A stretch of DNA of 64,000 bases from Candidatus Angelobacter sp. (GTDB lineage: Bacteria > Acidobacteriota > Terriglobia > Terriglobales > Acidobacteriaceae). The stretch's first letter is position 1; each line of letters starts with the position of its first letter. Position numbers and translations under genes: made by a program. The notes beneath the pieces were generated by a model, which made no database searches, had not been told where the DNA came from, and was given only the letters and a program-made list of their open reading frames with translations. Positions 9,277 through 19,300 of this stretch are shown in pieces. The stretch covers positions 1 through 64,000 of the forward strand of contig JAOAPH010000035.1 in NCBI GenBank assembly GCA_025462835.1, in the 5' to 3' direction.

Positions 9277-9354
9277 CCGCTGGCACCCCGGCAACGCTAG
9301 AGGCGCATCCCATTTCGCCGCGAAAAGCACTGTAAATACGAACGGAGAACGACA

Positions 9355-10368
9355 ATGCCGAAAATGAAAGTGGCACAGGTACCGAAGGCCGGAGCCGACT
9401 TCGAGATTGTGGAGCGGGAGATCCCGCAGCCGGGTTCGGGGCAAGTCAGGATTCGCGTACAGGCTTGCGGAGTCTGTCACAGCGATCTGTTAACAAAAGA
9501 AGGCCTCTGGCCGGGCATCACATACCCGCGCGTCCCGGGACACGAAGTGGCAGGCATGATCGACGAAGTCGGCTCGGGCGTAACGCAGTGGACGAGGGGC
9601 CAGAGAGTGGGAGTTGGCTGGCACGGCGGGCAGGACGGCACCTGCCTAGCCTGTCGACGAGGCGACTTTGCCAACTGCGCCAACCTCAAGGTCTGCGGAA
9701 TCAGTTACGACGGCGGCTATCAGGAATACATGTTGGCGCCGGTGGAGGCGCTGGCGCAGATGCCGGAGTCGCTCGATGCGGCCGAAGCAGGCCCGCTGAT
9801 GTGTGCGGGAATCACCACCTTCAACGCGCTTCGACACAGCGGCGCCATGCCGAGTGACCTGGTGGCCATTCAGGGGATCGGCGGGCTGGGACACTTGGGA
9901 ATCCAGTTTGCACAAAAGTTCGGCTATAGAGTAGCGGCGATCGGTCGCGGGCCTGAGAACAGCAGCCTCGCAAAAAAGCTGGGAGCGAATCTGTACATCG
10001 ATAGCGCCGCAACAGATGCGGCCGCAGAACTGAAGAAACTCGGTGGAGCTCGCGTAATTCTTGCCACTGCGCCCAGCTCGAAAGCAATGTCCTCGCTGAT
10101 CGACGGACTCGGCGACAACGGTACTTTGCTCGTCGTCGGAGCCGCGCCCGACCCCATCGAAGCCTCGCCCCCTCATCTCATCTCAGGAAGGAAGAGCATC
10201 CAGGGTTGGTCCTCAGGCATCCCCACCGACTCGGAAGACACGCTCCGCTTTGCCGAAATGACCGGAGTGCGTCCGATGATTGAAAAGTATCCGCTGGCAA
10301 AGGCCGGCGAAGCCTACGCCCGCATGATGAGCGGCAAAGCGCAATTTCGAGTCGTGCTCACGATGTGA
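9355..10368 (+). CDS. Zinc-type alcohol dehydrogenase (CAD-like)
   Basis: A 337-residue medium-chain dehydrogenase. GGAGAA precedes the ATG by 6 bases. Catalytic zinc ligands are Cys41 (CGVCHSD) and His63 (PGHEVAG), with a third Cys in GPLMCAGITT. The NAD(P) fold carries GIGGLGHLG at about 169-177. The structural zinc loop is atypical: where relatives have four Cys, here the first is Asp94, with Cys97, Cys100 and Cys108 retained. The overall length and motifs fit the cinnamyl-alcohol-dehydrogenase-like group that reduces aldehydes with NADPH; the true substrate is unknown. It lies between two kinase genes on the same strand, and co-transcription with the upstream kinase is possible given the 78-bp gap. 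Confidence 0.88.
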   Translation: MPKMKVAQVPKAGADFEIVEREIPQPGSGQVRIRVQACGVCHSDLLTKEGLWPGITYPRVPGHEVAGMIDEVGSGVTQWTRGQRVGVGWHGGQDGTCLACRRGDFANCANLKVCGISYDGGYQEYMLAPVEALAQMPESLDAAEAGPLMCAGITTFNALRHSGAMPSDLVAIQGIGGLGHLGIQFAQKFGYRVAAIGRGPENSSLAKKLGANLYIDSAATDAAAELKKLGGARVILATAPSSKAMSSLIDGLGDNGTLLVVGAAPDPIEASPPHLISGRKSIQGWSSGIPTDSEDTLRFAEMTGVRPMIEKYPLAKAGEAYARMMSGKAQFRVVLTM

Positions 10369-10495
10369 GTGTGGAGGGAGATATCGACGCGCGGCGGTCC
10401 GCAATCGCGCTCGCTGCCCGGTCCTGCGAAACTTGTTGAAAGCTCGTCTATGCGCCTGAAAAAGCTGAAATTGCGTCTATAATTTGGCCCAAGTC

Positions 10496-13243
10496 ATGAC
10501 CATCAGTCCAGACACCAGGCTCGGACCGTACAAGATCCTCTCGTCGGTTGGGGCTGGCGGCATGGGCGAGGTCTATCGTGCTTCCGACCCGAGACTAGGG
10601 CGAGAGGTCGCGATCAAGGTGCTGCCTTTCGGACTCTCATCAGATCCCGAGCGTCTGCAGCGTTTTTCACTTGAAGCACGCGCGGCAAGCGCTCTAAACC
10701 ATCCGAGCATACTGACGATCTTCGACATCGGTTCTGACAACGGATCTCCTTATTTGGTCTCAGAGCTTCTGGAAGGCAACACTTTAAGGGAGACTCTGCG
10801 CGTCCAGCATCAGCTCTCCATGCGAAAGGCGATTGATTTTGCAGTTCAGATCGCGGATGGGCTTTCCGCAGCGCACGAAAAAGGCATTGTTCACCGGGAC
10901 TTGAAACCCGAAAACCTGTTTATCTGCAAAGGTGGTCGCGCCAAGATTTTGGACTTCGGCCTGGCAAAATTGACGGAGCCCACCCCCGAAATCGGCTCCA
11001 GCAGCGCCGCCACTCTTTCCCCGTCAACCGAAGCGGGGACGGTGCTTGGAACTGTGGGTTATATGTCCCCCGAACAGGTGCGCGGACTTCCGGCCGATTC
11101 GCGGTCTGACATCTTCAGCTTTGGCGCGATCCTGTATGAAATGCTATCCGGCCAACGCGCCTTTACCGGCGGCTCCTCTGCTGACGTGATGAGCGCAGTG
11201 CTGAAAGACGAGCCCACAAACATCAGGAGCCTGAATCCTCAAGTGCCGCCGGCACTAGAGCGGCTTGTGCAGCACTGTCTGGAAAAGGATGCAGCAGATC
11301 GTTTTCAATCCGCAAAAGATCTTGCTTTCGCTTTGCGATCAATTTCAACCCTCTCTGACGAATCGCTGCGGGCAAGCCATGATGATGCGGGCTCCAAAGC
11401 GGGATCTAAGTTTGCCTGGCGCGTCGCGATAATGGTGGCTCTGGCTATATTGGTGCTGGTGCTAGCTGTTTCGTTCGTCCGCTACAAGTCCGGAGTGCCG
11501 GCCGTCACCAGGACGGTACGTTCGCAACGGCTTACCGATTTTGTCGGCTTGGAAGAATTTCCTGCTATTTCACCGGATGGCAAGTCTGTCGCATTCGTCT
11601 CCGACAACGGTGGGAGGCGCCAACTATGGATTCGATTGCTGCGGGGCGGCGTTCCGCTGCAGATCACGCACGATGATGTAGACCACATCTTTCCTCGATG
11701 GTCGCATGACTCGACGTCCATCATTTATTACACGCCACCGCTGGCGGGCCAGGCACAAGGAATGCTATGGGAGGTTTCAGCGCTAGGCGGCTTTCCCCGT
11801 CAACTTACTCACAGCATCAGCGGAGCCGATATCAGTCATGATGGGAGCAAACTGGTCTTTTTCAGATTGGTGAAGGAGGTGGTTGAGCTCGTCAGCGCTG
11901 AAGGAGACGGGAGCAATCCGCACACTGTGATGCAGTCGCCTCCGAACCGGGAACAACCCAGCTTTGATTTTTCCTTTCCGCGCTGGTCGCCGGACGACAA
12001 GTGGATCGCCTACCAACATGCCAGTGCGATGTGGTCCGACGACATCTACATCATCGCCGCAGCGGGCGGCAGTCCGCGGCAGATCACTCACGAATCCAAG
12101 CTCATGGGAGGATTGGCGTGGACCGCCGACGGTTCCGGCATTGTCTACAGCTCGGCCCGAGGCGGAACTGTCCTTTATCTGCCCGCGCTGCAACTTTGGC
12201 TCATTAAATCAGAGGGCGGAGAGCCCCAGCAACTCACGTACGAAGATGTAGTGTACGAACACCCGGATGTTGCTGGATCCCAGATCGTCGCCAGCCGGCG
12301 GCGCATGCAGATCGACATTTGGAAATATCCTGTGGGCGCGGACCCCGTGCTGAACGTGCGGGAAGGTACGAGAATAACTCAACAAAGCGGTGGGGTTTTC
12401 ACTCCAACGGTTTCGCCGGATGATTCCGAAGTTGCATTCCTGTCCGATAGCGGCGGCCACGGGAACATCTGGGTAAAGAACTTGCGCAATGGCGATCTCC
12501 GCCAGATCACGTTTGAGCAGAATCCCCTGAATACGATAGGGACACCAGTCTGGTCGCCTCGAGCAAATCAGATTGCTTTTGCCACCACACACAATCTGGC
12601 AAATTGGGCAAGTGTTGGATACTCCGTGGTGAATTCCGACGGCAGCAACCTGCATACCGTAGTGCCCACGGGCGCTTGGGCGGCCTGGTCGGGCGACGCG
12701 CGCTTTCTTTATTATGCGGAAGCTTTGCCCACTGTGGCTTCACAGTCCAACCGACTGATGAAGGTTCCCGTAGATGGAGGCGCGCCGGTGGCGGTTCGTA
12801 ATGACGCGGCAACCGGTCCCGCCCCTTCCTTCGATGGATCGTCGCTTTACTACGTGGTTGCTTTGGAAAATCTTAACGGAGGGCTCGACTTCGAGTTGCG
12901 AGTGGCCCGCCCGGAGAATGGCCCGTCGAAGACGCTCGACAGGATCTCAGCCAGCCGGGTGCCGCAATGGCAGGGACTTCATCCCACGCTCTCCCACGAT
13001 GATAAGTGGCTTGCTCTGCCGCTAAACGATAGCTATGGCACGAATATTTGGCTTATCTCTGCGGCTGACGGAAAGCTTCGTCAGGTCACCGATTTCGGGC
13101 AGCGACGGACGTTTATAGTTCGTCGTGTCTCGTGGTCATCGGACGATCGATACATCTTTGCTGCGGTTGCGGAAGGCCAAGCCGATATCGTGCTCTTAGA
13201 TGGCTTGCTTGCGCGCGTTGACGCCAAAAGCCAGAAGCAATGA
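10496..13243 (+). CDS. Receptor Ser/Thr protein kinase with PD40 beta-propeller
   Basis: A 915-residue PknB-type kinase. The ATG at 10496 is chosen; an in-frame TTG at 10484 would add four residues. Glycine loop GAGGMG at 19-24, Lys41, HRD at 133-135, DFG at 153-155. One transmembrane helix lies at about 305-325 after a short linker. The remaining 590 residues contain PD40/TolB-like blades (AISPDGKSVAFVSDNGG, RWSPDDKWIAYQH, VSPDDSEVAFLSD), predicted to form an extracytoplasmic propeller. Its kinase half is more distant from the 3563 and 6880 kinases than they are from each other (LKPEN rather than IKPAN), so the domain combination probably arose or was swapped separately. The leader (10369-10495) holds no other gene. 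Confidence 0.92.
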   Translation: MTISPDTRLGPYKILSSVGAGGMGEVYRASDPRLGREVAIKVLPFGLSSDPERLQRFSLEARAASALNHPSILTIFDIGSDNGSPYLVSELLEGNTLRETLRVQHQLSMRKAIDFAVQIADGLSAAHEKGIVHRDLKPENLFICKGGRAKILDFGLAKLTEPTPEIGSSSAATLSPSTEAGTVLGTVGYMSPEQVRGLPADSRSDIFSFGAILYEMLSGQRAFTGGSSADVMSAVLKDEPTNIRSLNPQVPPALERLVQHCLEKDAADRFQSAKDLAFALRSISTLSDESLRASHDDAGSKAGSKFAWRVAIMVALAILVLVLAVSFVRYKSGVPAVTRTVRSQRLTDFVGLEEFPAISPDGKSVAFVSDNGGRRQLWIRLLRGGVPLQITHDDVDHIFPRWSHDSTSIIYYTPPLAGQAQGMLWEVSALGGFPRQLTHSISGADISHDGSKLVFFRLVKEVVELVSAEGDGSNPHTVMQSPPNREQPSFDFSFPRWSPDDKWIAYQHASAMWSDDIYIIAAAGGSPRQITHESKLMGGLAWTADGSGIVYSSARGGTVLYLPALQLWLIKSEGGEPQQLTYEDVVYEHPDVAGSQIVASRRRMQIDIWKYPVGADPVLNVREGTRITQQSGGVFTPTVSPDDSEVAFLSDSGGHGNIWVKNLRNGDLRQITFEQNPLNTIGTPVWSPRANQIAFATTHNLANWASVGYSVVNSDGSNLHTVVPTGAWAAWSGDARFLYYAEALPTVASQSNRLMKVPVDGGAPVAVRNDAATGPAPSFDGSSLYYVVALENLNGGLDFELRVARPENGPSKTLDRISASRVPQWQGLHPTLSHDDKWLALPLNDSYGTNIWLISAADGKLRQVTDFGQRRTFIVRRVSWSSDDRYIFAAVAEGQADIVLLDGLLARVDAKSQKQ

Positions 13244-13398
13244 ATGAGAATCTCTAATTACGATCTGGCGCCCCGCGAGTCGTGGGCTCAAGAATGTCGA
13301 CAAATTACTCCCTGAGATTGAGTGGGGCTCTCCCTGTCCCAATAACGGCGGATGAGAGCGTATACTCGCTGGCACTTCGCAAACTGAGAGGCGCCATC

Positions 13399-14451
13399 GT
13401 GCAAAATCCAATAAGAATTTTCTGTGCATTGCTTTTCTTTTCCGCAGCAACGCTCGCGCAAACCGCAAAGTTCACTGTGGGCACGGCATCTGCGGGACCC
13501 GGCGAGAAGGTGAATGGGTTTATCGAAGTGCCTGCGGGCACGGACGCCGGCACACGCATTCCCGTCACGGTGATACGCGGCAAGAAACCCGGACCCGTGC
13601 TGGCGCTGGTTAGCGGCGCGCATGGCACGGAATACACATCGATCATCGCCCTGGAGCATGTGATCCAGCACTTGGAGCCGGGCGAAATCTCTGGCACTGT
13701 CGTCGTGGTGCCGCTGGTGAATTTGGAGTCGTTTCATCAGAAAGTGCCGCACGTGAATCCGGTGGATCGCAAGAGTATGAACCGCTTCTATCCCGGCAAA
13801 CTCGACGGCACGCAGACGGAGCGCGCGGCTTACCTGATCACCAAAGAGGTGGTGGAAAAGTGCGATTACCTTATTGACCTGCACGGCGGCGATCTGGACG
13901 AGAGTCTGCGTCCTTATAGTTACTGGTCGAAAACGGGCGATGCGAAGATGGATGCGACGACCAAAGCGATGGTGCTGGCGTTCGGATTGGACCACATCAT
14001 AGTTGTGACCGACCGGCCACGAGATCCGATCGCGTCACGCTATCTTGAGTCCACGGCCAGTACTCGAGGCAAACCGGCGATCACCGCCGAGGCGGGTTAC
14101 TCGGGCACGGTGGAAACAGACGATGTCAACGCACTGGTTGCGGGGTGCGCCAACGTGATGCGCTATCTAAAAATCCTGCCAGGTGAGGCCAAGCCGATAG
14201 ACAGCCCTGTGTGGCTGACAAAGGTAGATACGATTCCCAGTGACGTGGATGGCATCTTCTATCCGCTGGTGAAACGCGGCACTTATGTGGAAGCGGGAAC
14301 CAAAGTCGGCTACGTGACGGATTATTTTGGTAAGACCATCTCCGAGAAAAGCGCGCCAGTCGCAGGTGTGGTGCTGTATGTGTGCGGAGTGCCGTCGATG
14401 AAAAAGGGAGAGTTGATGGCGAATATCGGTGAAGTGGGAAAGCCGGAGTGA
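13399..14451 (+). CDS. Secreted succinylglutamate desuccinylase/aspartoacylase-family (M14-like) protein
   Basis: The GTG at 13399 is chosen, giving 350 residues, because GAGAGG lies about 8 bases upstream and the protein then starts with a signal peptide (hydrophobic IFCALLFFSAATLAQ, cleavage after AQ). A longer frame from 13282 would bury that signal. Zinc-site motifs of the AstE/ASPA branch of M14 are visible: HGTEY (His and Glu ligands) and DLHGGDLDE (His ligand plus neighbours). The C-terminal part has a small beta domain (YPLVKRGTYVEAGTKVGYVTDYFG), typical of the family. It likely removes an acyl group from a small amide outside the cytoplasm. The substrate is not predictable. It is followed by another secreted candidate hydrolase. 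Confidence 0.82.
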   Translation: MQNPIRIFCALLFFSAATLAQTAKFTVGTASAGPGEKVNGFIEVPAGTDAGTRIPVTVIRGKKPGPVLALVSGAHGTEYTSIIALEHVIQHLEPGEISGTVVVVPLVNLESFHQKVPHVNPVDRKSMNRFYPGKLDGTQTERAAYLITKEVVEKCDYLIDLHGGDLDESLRPYSYWSKTGDAKMDATTKAMVLAFGLDHIIVVTDRPRDPIASRYLESTASTRGKPAITAEAGYSGTVETDDVNALVAGCANVMRYLKILPGEAKPIDSPVWLTKVDTIPSDVDGIFYPLVKRGTYVEAGTKVGYVTDYFGKTISEKSAPVAGVVLYVCGVPSMKKGELMANIGEVGKPE

Positions 14452-14555
14452 CGACTCTAGGTCTAATCCACGCGCTCCCTAGGTAGAAAGCATGATTCCT
14501 GATCATCAGCACTGGTCTATATCCTCCAGCATTATCCAGTTGGAGGAAACCAGTT

Positions 14556-14999
14556 TTGTCTTTCTTCCGCGCAATTCGCAACGCAAGGTGGCGCATTGTC
14601 TTGCCGATTGCGTTTGTGGCCTTGATCGCGGGTGCAACTACCAGCGCGGATGAAGCACCTCCCGACGTTTTAACAATCGGCGATATCACCTTCAAAGTGG
14701 AAATGGAGAAGTTTCCCGATTCATTCTCAGGAATGACTTACTTTGAGAAGAAGGTGATCCGCATCGATCCCTCCTCTACGTCCACGCTGCGGCGGAAAGT
14801 TTACCTGCATGAACTGATGCACGTGGCATGGCACGACGGGAAGCTGCCTTACAACAGCCAACAGACCTACACCGAGGACGAGGCCATTGAGTCGCTAGTT
14901 CCGGGACTATTGCGGATATTGGAGCAGAACCCCGAAGCCGTGCAATATCTCCAACACGCCACGCCCAGCCTCAACAAGACAATCGCACAACAAAAATAA
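14556..14999 (+). CDS. Small secreted HExxH protein of unknown family
   Basis: A 147-residue protein starting with TTG, supported by GGAGG 9 bases upstream. An N-terminal basic stretch and hydrophobic core (IVLPIAFVALIAGA, cleavage probably after the following TTSA) form a signal peptide. The mature part contains HELMHVAWH, a zincin-type HExxH motif, about 90 residues in, followed by a DEAIESLVPGLL helix whose acidic residues could give the third ligand. The layout (HExxH, then a helix with an acidic pair) is like phage- and plasmid-encoded ImmA/IrrE-type or M78-type minimal zincins, but no specific family is recognised. It may be a peptidase or only a structural metal site. The first 30 mature residues (the DITFKVEMEKFPDS region) look beta-rich. 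Confidence 0.65.
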   Translation: MSFFRAIRNARWRIVLPIAFVALIAGATTSADEAPPDVLTIGDITFKVEMEKFPDSFSGMTYFEKKVIRIDPSSTSTLRRKVYLHELMHVAWHDGKLPYNSQQTYTEDEAIESLVPGLLRILEQNPEAVQYLQHATPSLNKTIAQQK

Positions 15000-15018
15000 T
15001 AAGAATTTGCGCGGGAAC

Positions 15019-15034
15019 GCTGACGATCGTCAGC
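15019..15034. promoter_or_regulatory. Perfect 16-bp palindrome upstream of epimerase
   Basis: GCTGACGATCGTCAGC is an exact palindrome 19 bp after the stop of the HExxH gene and about 170 bp before the epimerase start. It could be an operator for a dimeric regulator or a short 6-bp hairpin. No T-run follows. Confidence 0.4.
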
Positions 15035-15202
15035 CGCTTGTTCGACCGGCCTTGCCCGCTGCAACAGATTTCTTGGGTTATTTGGCTCTTTCAAAAGTCC
15101 AAAGGCGTGCTCTCTGGCGGTTCGTGCTGATATCGCACGGAACTCCGGACAACGACTGGGAAGCAAAATAGCGTCCAAGACACAAGCACGAGAGCACCCA
15201 GG

Positions 15203-16324
15203 ATGAATCATTCAAAGATTTTGGTTACAGGCGGCGCAGGATTCATTGGATCGCACCTAGTGGATGCGCTGGTGGAGCGCGGCCATGAGGTCCGGATACT
15301 CGACAAATTGATCGAACAGGTACACGGAGCAGACGGGCCGGGCCACTTGAATCGCGAGGCAGAACTGATCCAGGCCGATATCTGCGACGAAGATGCGATT
15401 CGACGCGCGCTGGATGGAGTCGAGGTCGTCTATCACCAAGCAGCCGAGGTTGGCGTTGGACAATCCATGTACGAGCCTGAGCGCTACATGCGCGCCAACA
15501 CCATGGGGACGACGATCCTGCTGGAAGCGATCCGTCAACGCAGAACGCAAATCAAGAAATTGGTTGTGGCGTCTTCGATGTCGATCTATGGAGAGGGTGG
15601 TTACCACTGCAGCCAATGCGGGAATGTTGCTCCTCCGCTACGATCAACGGAACAATTGCGGTTGCGCAAGTGGGAATTGGAATGTCCCCGCTGCAAGAAT
15701 GAACTCCTCCCCGTCGCCACGAATGAAGACAAACCGCTCTTCCCTACCTCTGTTTATGCCATTTCCAAGCAAGACCAGGAACAATTATGCCTGGTGATGG
15801 GGCGGGCCTACGGGGTCCCAACGATCGCATTCCGGTACTTCAATGTGTATGGCACCCGGCAGGCGCTCTCAAACCCGTATACCGGTGTGTGCGCTATCTT
15901 CTGCTCGCGGCTGCTAAATGATCGTCCGCCGTTGGTCTTCGAAGATGGCGAGCAGTCGCGCGATTTCATCCACGTCAGAGACATTGTGCAGGCGAACCTG
16001 TTGGCGCTCGAATCAGATGCTGCGAACTTTCAAGCCCTTAATATCGGCACCGGAGTGGCCACGAGCGTGAACGAGATGTCCAAGATGCTTGCTGAAGGAT
16101 TGGGCAAGGACATTGAGCCGCAGGTCGTGGGCGAGTATCGGCAGGGAGATATTCGCCATTGCGTTGCTGACATTACTCGGGCGAAAACGCTTTTGGGTTA
16201 TGAGCCCAAAGTAGCCTTGAAAGAAGGTCTTAAGGATTTACTTGAATGGGTGAAAGAGCAATCCGCAACCGACTTGGTTGAGCAAGCAAGGCTGGAATTG
16301 ACCGCCCATAATCTTGTCCACTAA
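15203..16324 (+). CDS. NAD-dependent nucleotide-sugar epimerase/dehydratase with zinc-ribbon insertion
   Basis: A 373-residue extended short-chain dehydrogenase. The Rossmann motif GGAGFIG is at 10-16, the catalytic Ser lies in ASSMSIYG near 125-127, and Tyr185/Lys189 form YxxxK. The C-terminal SRDFIHVRDI and NIGTG phrases match UDP-glucose-4-epimerase relatives. Between the Ser strand and YxxxK sits an insertion of about 35 residues with Cys136, Cys139, Cys161 and Cys164 (two CxxC knuckles), which is absent from GalE. I recall this insertion in dTDP-L-rhamnose 4-epimerase/WbiB-type proteins, so a deoxysugar substrate is plausible but unproven. The gene is followed by a strong hairpin shared with the convergent receptor gene. 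No other sugar genes are adjacent. Confidence 0.85.
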   Translation: MNHSKILVTGGAGFIGSHLVDALVERGHEVRILDKLIEQVHGADGPGHLNREAELIQADICDEDAIRRALDGVEVVYHQAAEVGVGQSMYEPERYMRANTMGTTILLEAIRQRRTQIKKLVVASSMSIYGEGGYHCSQCGNVAPPLRSTEQLRLRKWELECPRCKNELLPVATNEDKPLFPTSVYAISKQDQEQLCLVMGRAYGVPTIAFRYFNVYGTRQALSNPYTGVCAIFCSRLLNDRPPLVFEDGEQSRDFIHVRDIVQANLLALESDAANFQALNIGTGVATSVNEMSKMLAEGLGKDIEPQVVGEYRQGDIRHCVADITRAKTLLGYEPKVALKEGLKDLLEWVKEQSATDLVEQARLELTAHNLVH

Positions 16325-16350
16325 AAAAGCCCCTCACGAATGAGGGGCCT
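16323..16350 (-). terminator. Rho-independent terminator between convergent genes
   Basis: GCCCCTCA/TGAGGGGC, an 8-bp stem with a CGAA (minus: TTCG) loop, flanked on the plus strand by AAAAAA. Read on the minus strand the stem is followed by six T, so it ends the receptor gene. On the plus strand the T content is weaker (CTTCTGTT), and it may also help end the epimerase transcript. Confidence 0.85.
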
Positions 16351-16367
16351 TCTGTTGCCTCGGAACG

Positions 16368-19300
16368 CTAGAACGAGAATCGGATAGCAAACTGTATCTG
16401 GCGTGGATCGTGCGCCGACTTTACTTGTCCGAATTCAGGATTCAGGTTGAATCCGTCAAGACTGATGACACTGTTCGGGTTGTAGTAGTTGGCACGGTTC
16501 AGGAGGTTGAAGACTTCCGTTCTGATCGAAAGCTCCCTGCCTTCGCCGAAGACCTTGAATGCTTTCTGAATCGCCATGTCCATAGTTATGTAGGCGGGGC
16601 CGGTGAACGCATTGCGACCTGAAGTCCCGGTGCAGGGTGTTCCTGCGGTTCCTGCGTAAAGCGTGGCACTGCTCGCATAACCGCATTGGGCAAATGGGCT
16701 GATGGTCTTATCGAGAACCTGCGCTGGCAAAACCAAGTTGGTCTGGCTGATGTAGGAATTCGGATCGCCGGTAAGAGTAACGGGGCCAGAGAGTCCAACC
16801 CGCTGCGTCAATTCGCCGAAGACCGGTCCGGAGAAGATAGTGAAGGGCTGACCAGTCTGGGCTGAGAAAATTCCGCTGAGGCCCCACCCGCCGAGCCACT
16901 TCGATTCCTTGAACAATGGAATGTCATAGCTGTAGTCAACGACGACGCGGTGCGAAGAATTGAAGTCCGAAGGACCACGCTCATTGGTCGCCGCGTTATT
17001 GGGATCCTGCGGCTGATTGTAACGAGTGACATTAATCGCAGCAGCGCCGGTGGTGGTCACGCTTTGGGTAAATGTATCGGAGCTGGCGATGGTGCCGTTG
17101 GTTCCGATGTTACCCGCTTGCTTGCCCAGGATGTTTCCGCCCTTGCCGAGCGAGAATCCGAAGGGATTGCCCAGACCGAAGAATTGCAATCCGAATGCCT
17201 GGGTGAAGAGCGGCGTCGGCACCAGGGGAAAGTTTCCGCTCGAGGCGTTGTCCAACGACTTCGACCATGTGTAGGTCGCATTGAAGCGCGCTCCATGCCA
17301 CTGCGCTGCGCGACCTCGAACCATTAAAGAGTGATAGGAAGAGTTCGCGCTGTCGGTCATGGTGAAGATCGGGAAGTAGCTGAAGGTATCGCAAGTAGGT
17401 TGGGTAGCGGTTGCATTTCCGGGTACGGGAACACGAGAGGCGGTGCAAAACCACTCGTTGTTGAATCCTTTGTTCACAACCACCGGCAAACGTCTTCCAG
17501 CATTGCCGATGTATCCCACTTCCATGGTCAGGTTGGCGTTGACCTGTTGTTGCAGGGTAACGCTGGTTTGTCGCGTGTACGGAGTGCTGGAGTGCTGCGT
17601 GTCACGCGCGTATAACGCAAATGGACTGGCAGCGCTTTGAAGCGTCTGATTCAAAGTGGCAGGACTGAGAGTCGAATTTCCGAAGCCGCACTGCTGGCAG
17701 TTGAGGGCGGGACGGATAGGGTTCGGGAAAAAAGTAGGGTCCAGCGTTAAAAAGTTTTGACCATATATGTAACGGGGATCTGCAGTGTTCAGCGGAGTTG
17801 GACGATTGAATAGAAGCTGCGACATGAAATTGACTGGTAGCTGGTCATAAAAGATCCCGGTGCCGGCGCGCAATACTGTCCGTCCCTTATGCGTCTTGCC
17901 GAAAACGTCCCAGGCGATACCGGCGCGGCCGGCAAAATCGCTCATGTCCGGTTTAATGATCTGACCGTTGTTACTGGATTGGCACTGCCAGCCCGGGCTA
18001 ACTGTGTGGTCCTTGGTGACCGCACCCAGAAAAACAGGTGTGATGCCGGCAACCGCGCCAGTTCCACATGTATATCCATAAGGATCAAATACCGTCTTGG
18101 TACCCTGTTGCACCAGACCGTTGGCGGTGGGATCGAAATTCCAGATTTGATCATTCACTTCCTTCGGGACGCCGAAGTATTCGTAACGCCCGCCCAAGTT
18201 GATCGTGATACTAGGCGTGGCGCGCCAGCTATCCTGTGCGTATCCGGCATAGTTCTGCGAATTGAATAGTCCGGTGAAATCGGACTGCTGGTTGAGCGCG
18301 TAGTCAAACGAGGGCTTAAAAAAAGCTTGTTTGCAGGGGCCGCTGACGCCATTCTGATCTGTGACGATGGCGGTATTGCAGGTTTCGCTGTCACTGGTGA
18401 ACTCGCCGACGTTCCCTGAAGCGATAGTCCCGCGGGAGAACCCGCCATTATCAACCTTGTTCTGCAAATATCTGAACTCATATCCGAACTTGAACGCATG
18501 CTTTCCGTGCGACCAAGTGAGGCCGTCGCTAGCCGCCCAAGTGGTGTCACGACGCACGCCGGGTGCGCCGAGGGGCGCTCCAAGACGAGCAAAGGGAAAG
18601 AGGCCATCGAGCGAAGGCAGCATCGGCGTTGCCGGTGTCGTCGCCCAGAACGAATCGTACCAACCGCCGAAAGCTCCCGGCGTGCCCAACGCTGCTCCGC
18701 TGTACTGCGTATCGAGACCGCTGAGTTGGATGGTAGGCATGGCGCTGTTGGGAAGGCCCAAACTCTTGGCATTGAAATTCGCATCTTGCGCTTTTTCCGT
18801 TACGCGAAACTGTGTGATGCCGACGCGCAGTTCGTTGATCATCTTCGGCGAAAAAGAATGGGTATAAGTAACAGCGGCATTCTGGTTTTGCGCGTTTCGG
18901 AATGCGCCGTTGCCAGCGTAGGTGCTGCTCTCAGGCAAAGTATCATCATGAAGCTGATTCAACAGCTGACCGGCGTAACGCAGGTTGAAGTTGTTGTTCT
19001 CAGACTTGGCATAGTCCATGCGTATAAGCGCATTGTGGACGTTGGTGTAGTTTGGCGCTTCGCCCTGAAAAAATTCCAGAACTCCGGGCACGCCGGTAAC
19101 ATTGCTGGTGGGATAAAGCGACAGAATCTTGTTGGCAATCGTGTAATCAGAAGTTGCGCCTAGTGCCCGCTTATCGAACGCAGTGGGCACCCGTTCAAAT
19201 ACCGGAGCGGGATTATCAATGCGTGTGCCTTCGTAGCTGCCGAAGGCGAACAATTTGTCTTTGATGATGGCCCCGCCGAGATTGGCGCCGAACTGCAAAG

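Noticed and set aside
13282-13398. Longer N-terminus for the secreted deacylase
   Set aside because: It hides the signal peptide and has no ribosome-binding site; GTG at 13399 is better.
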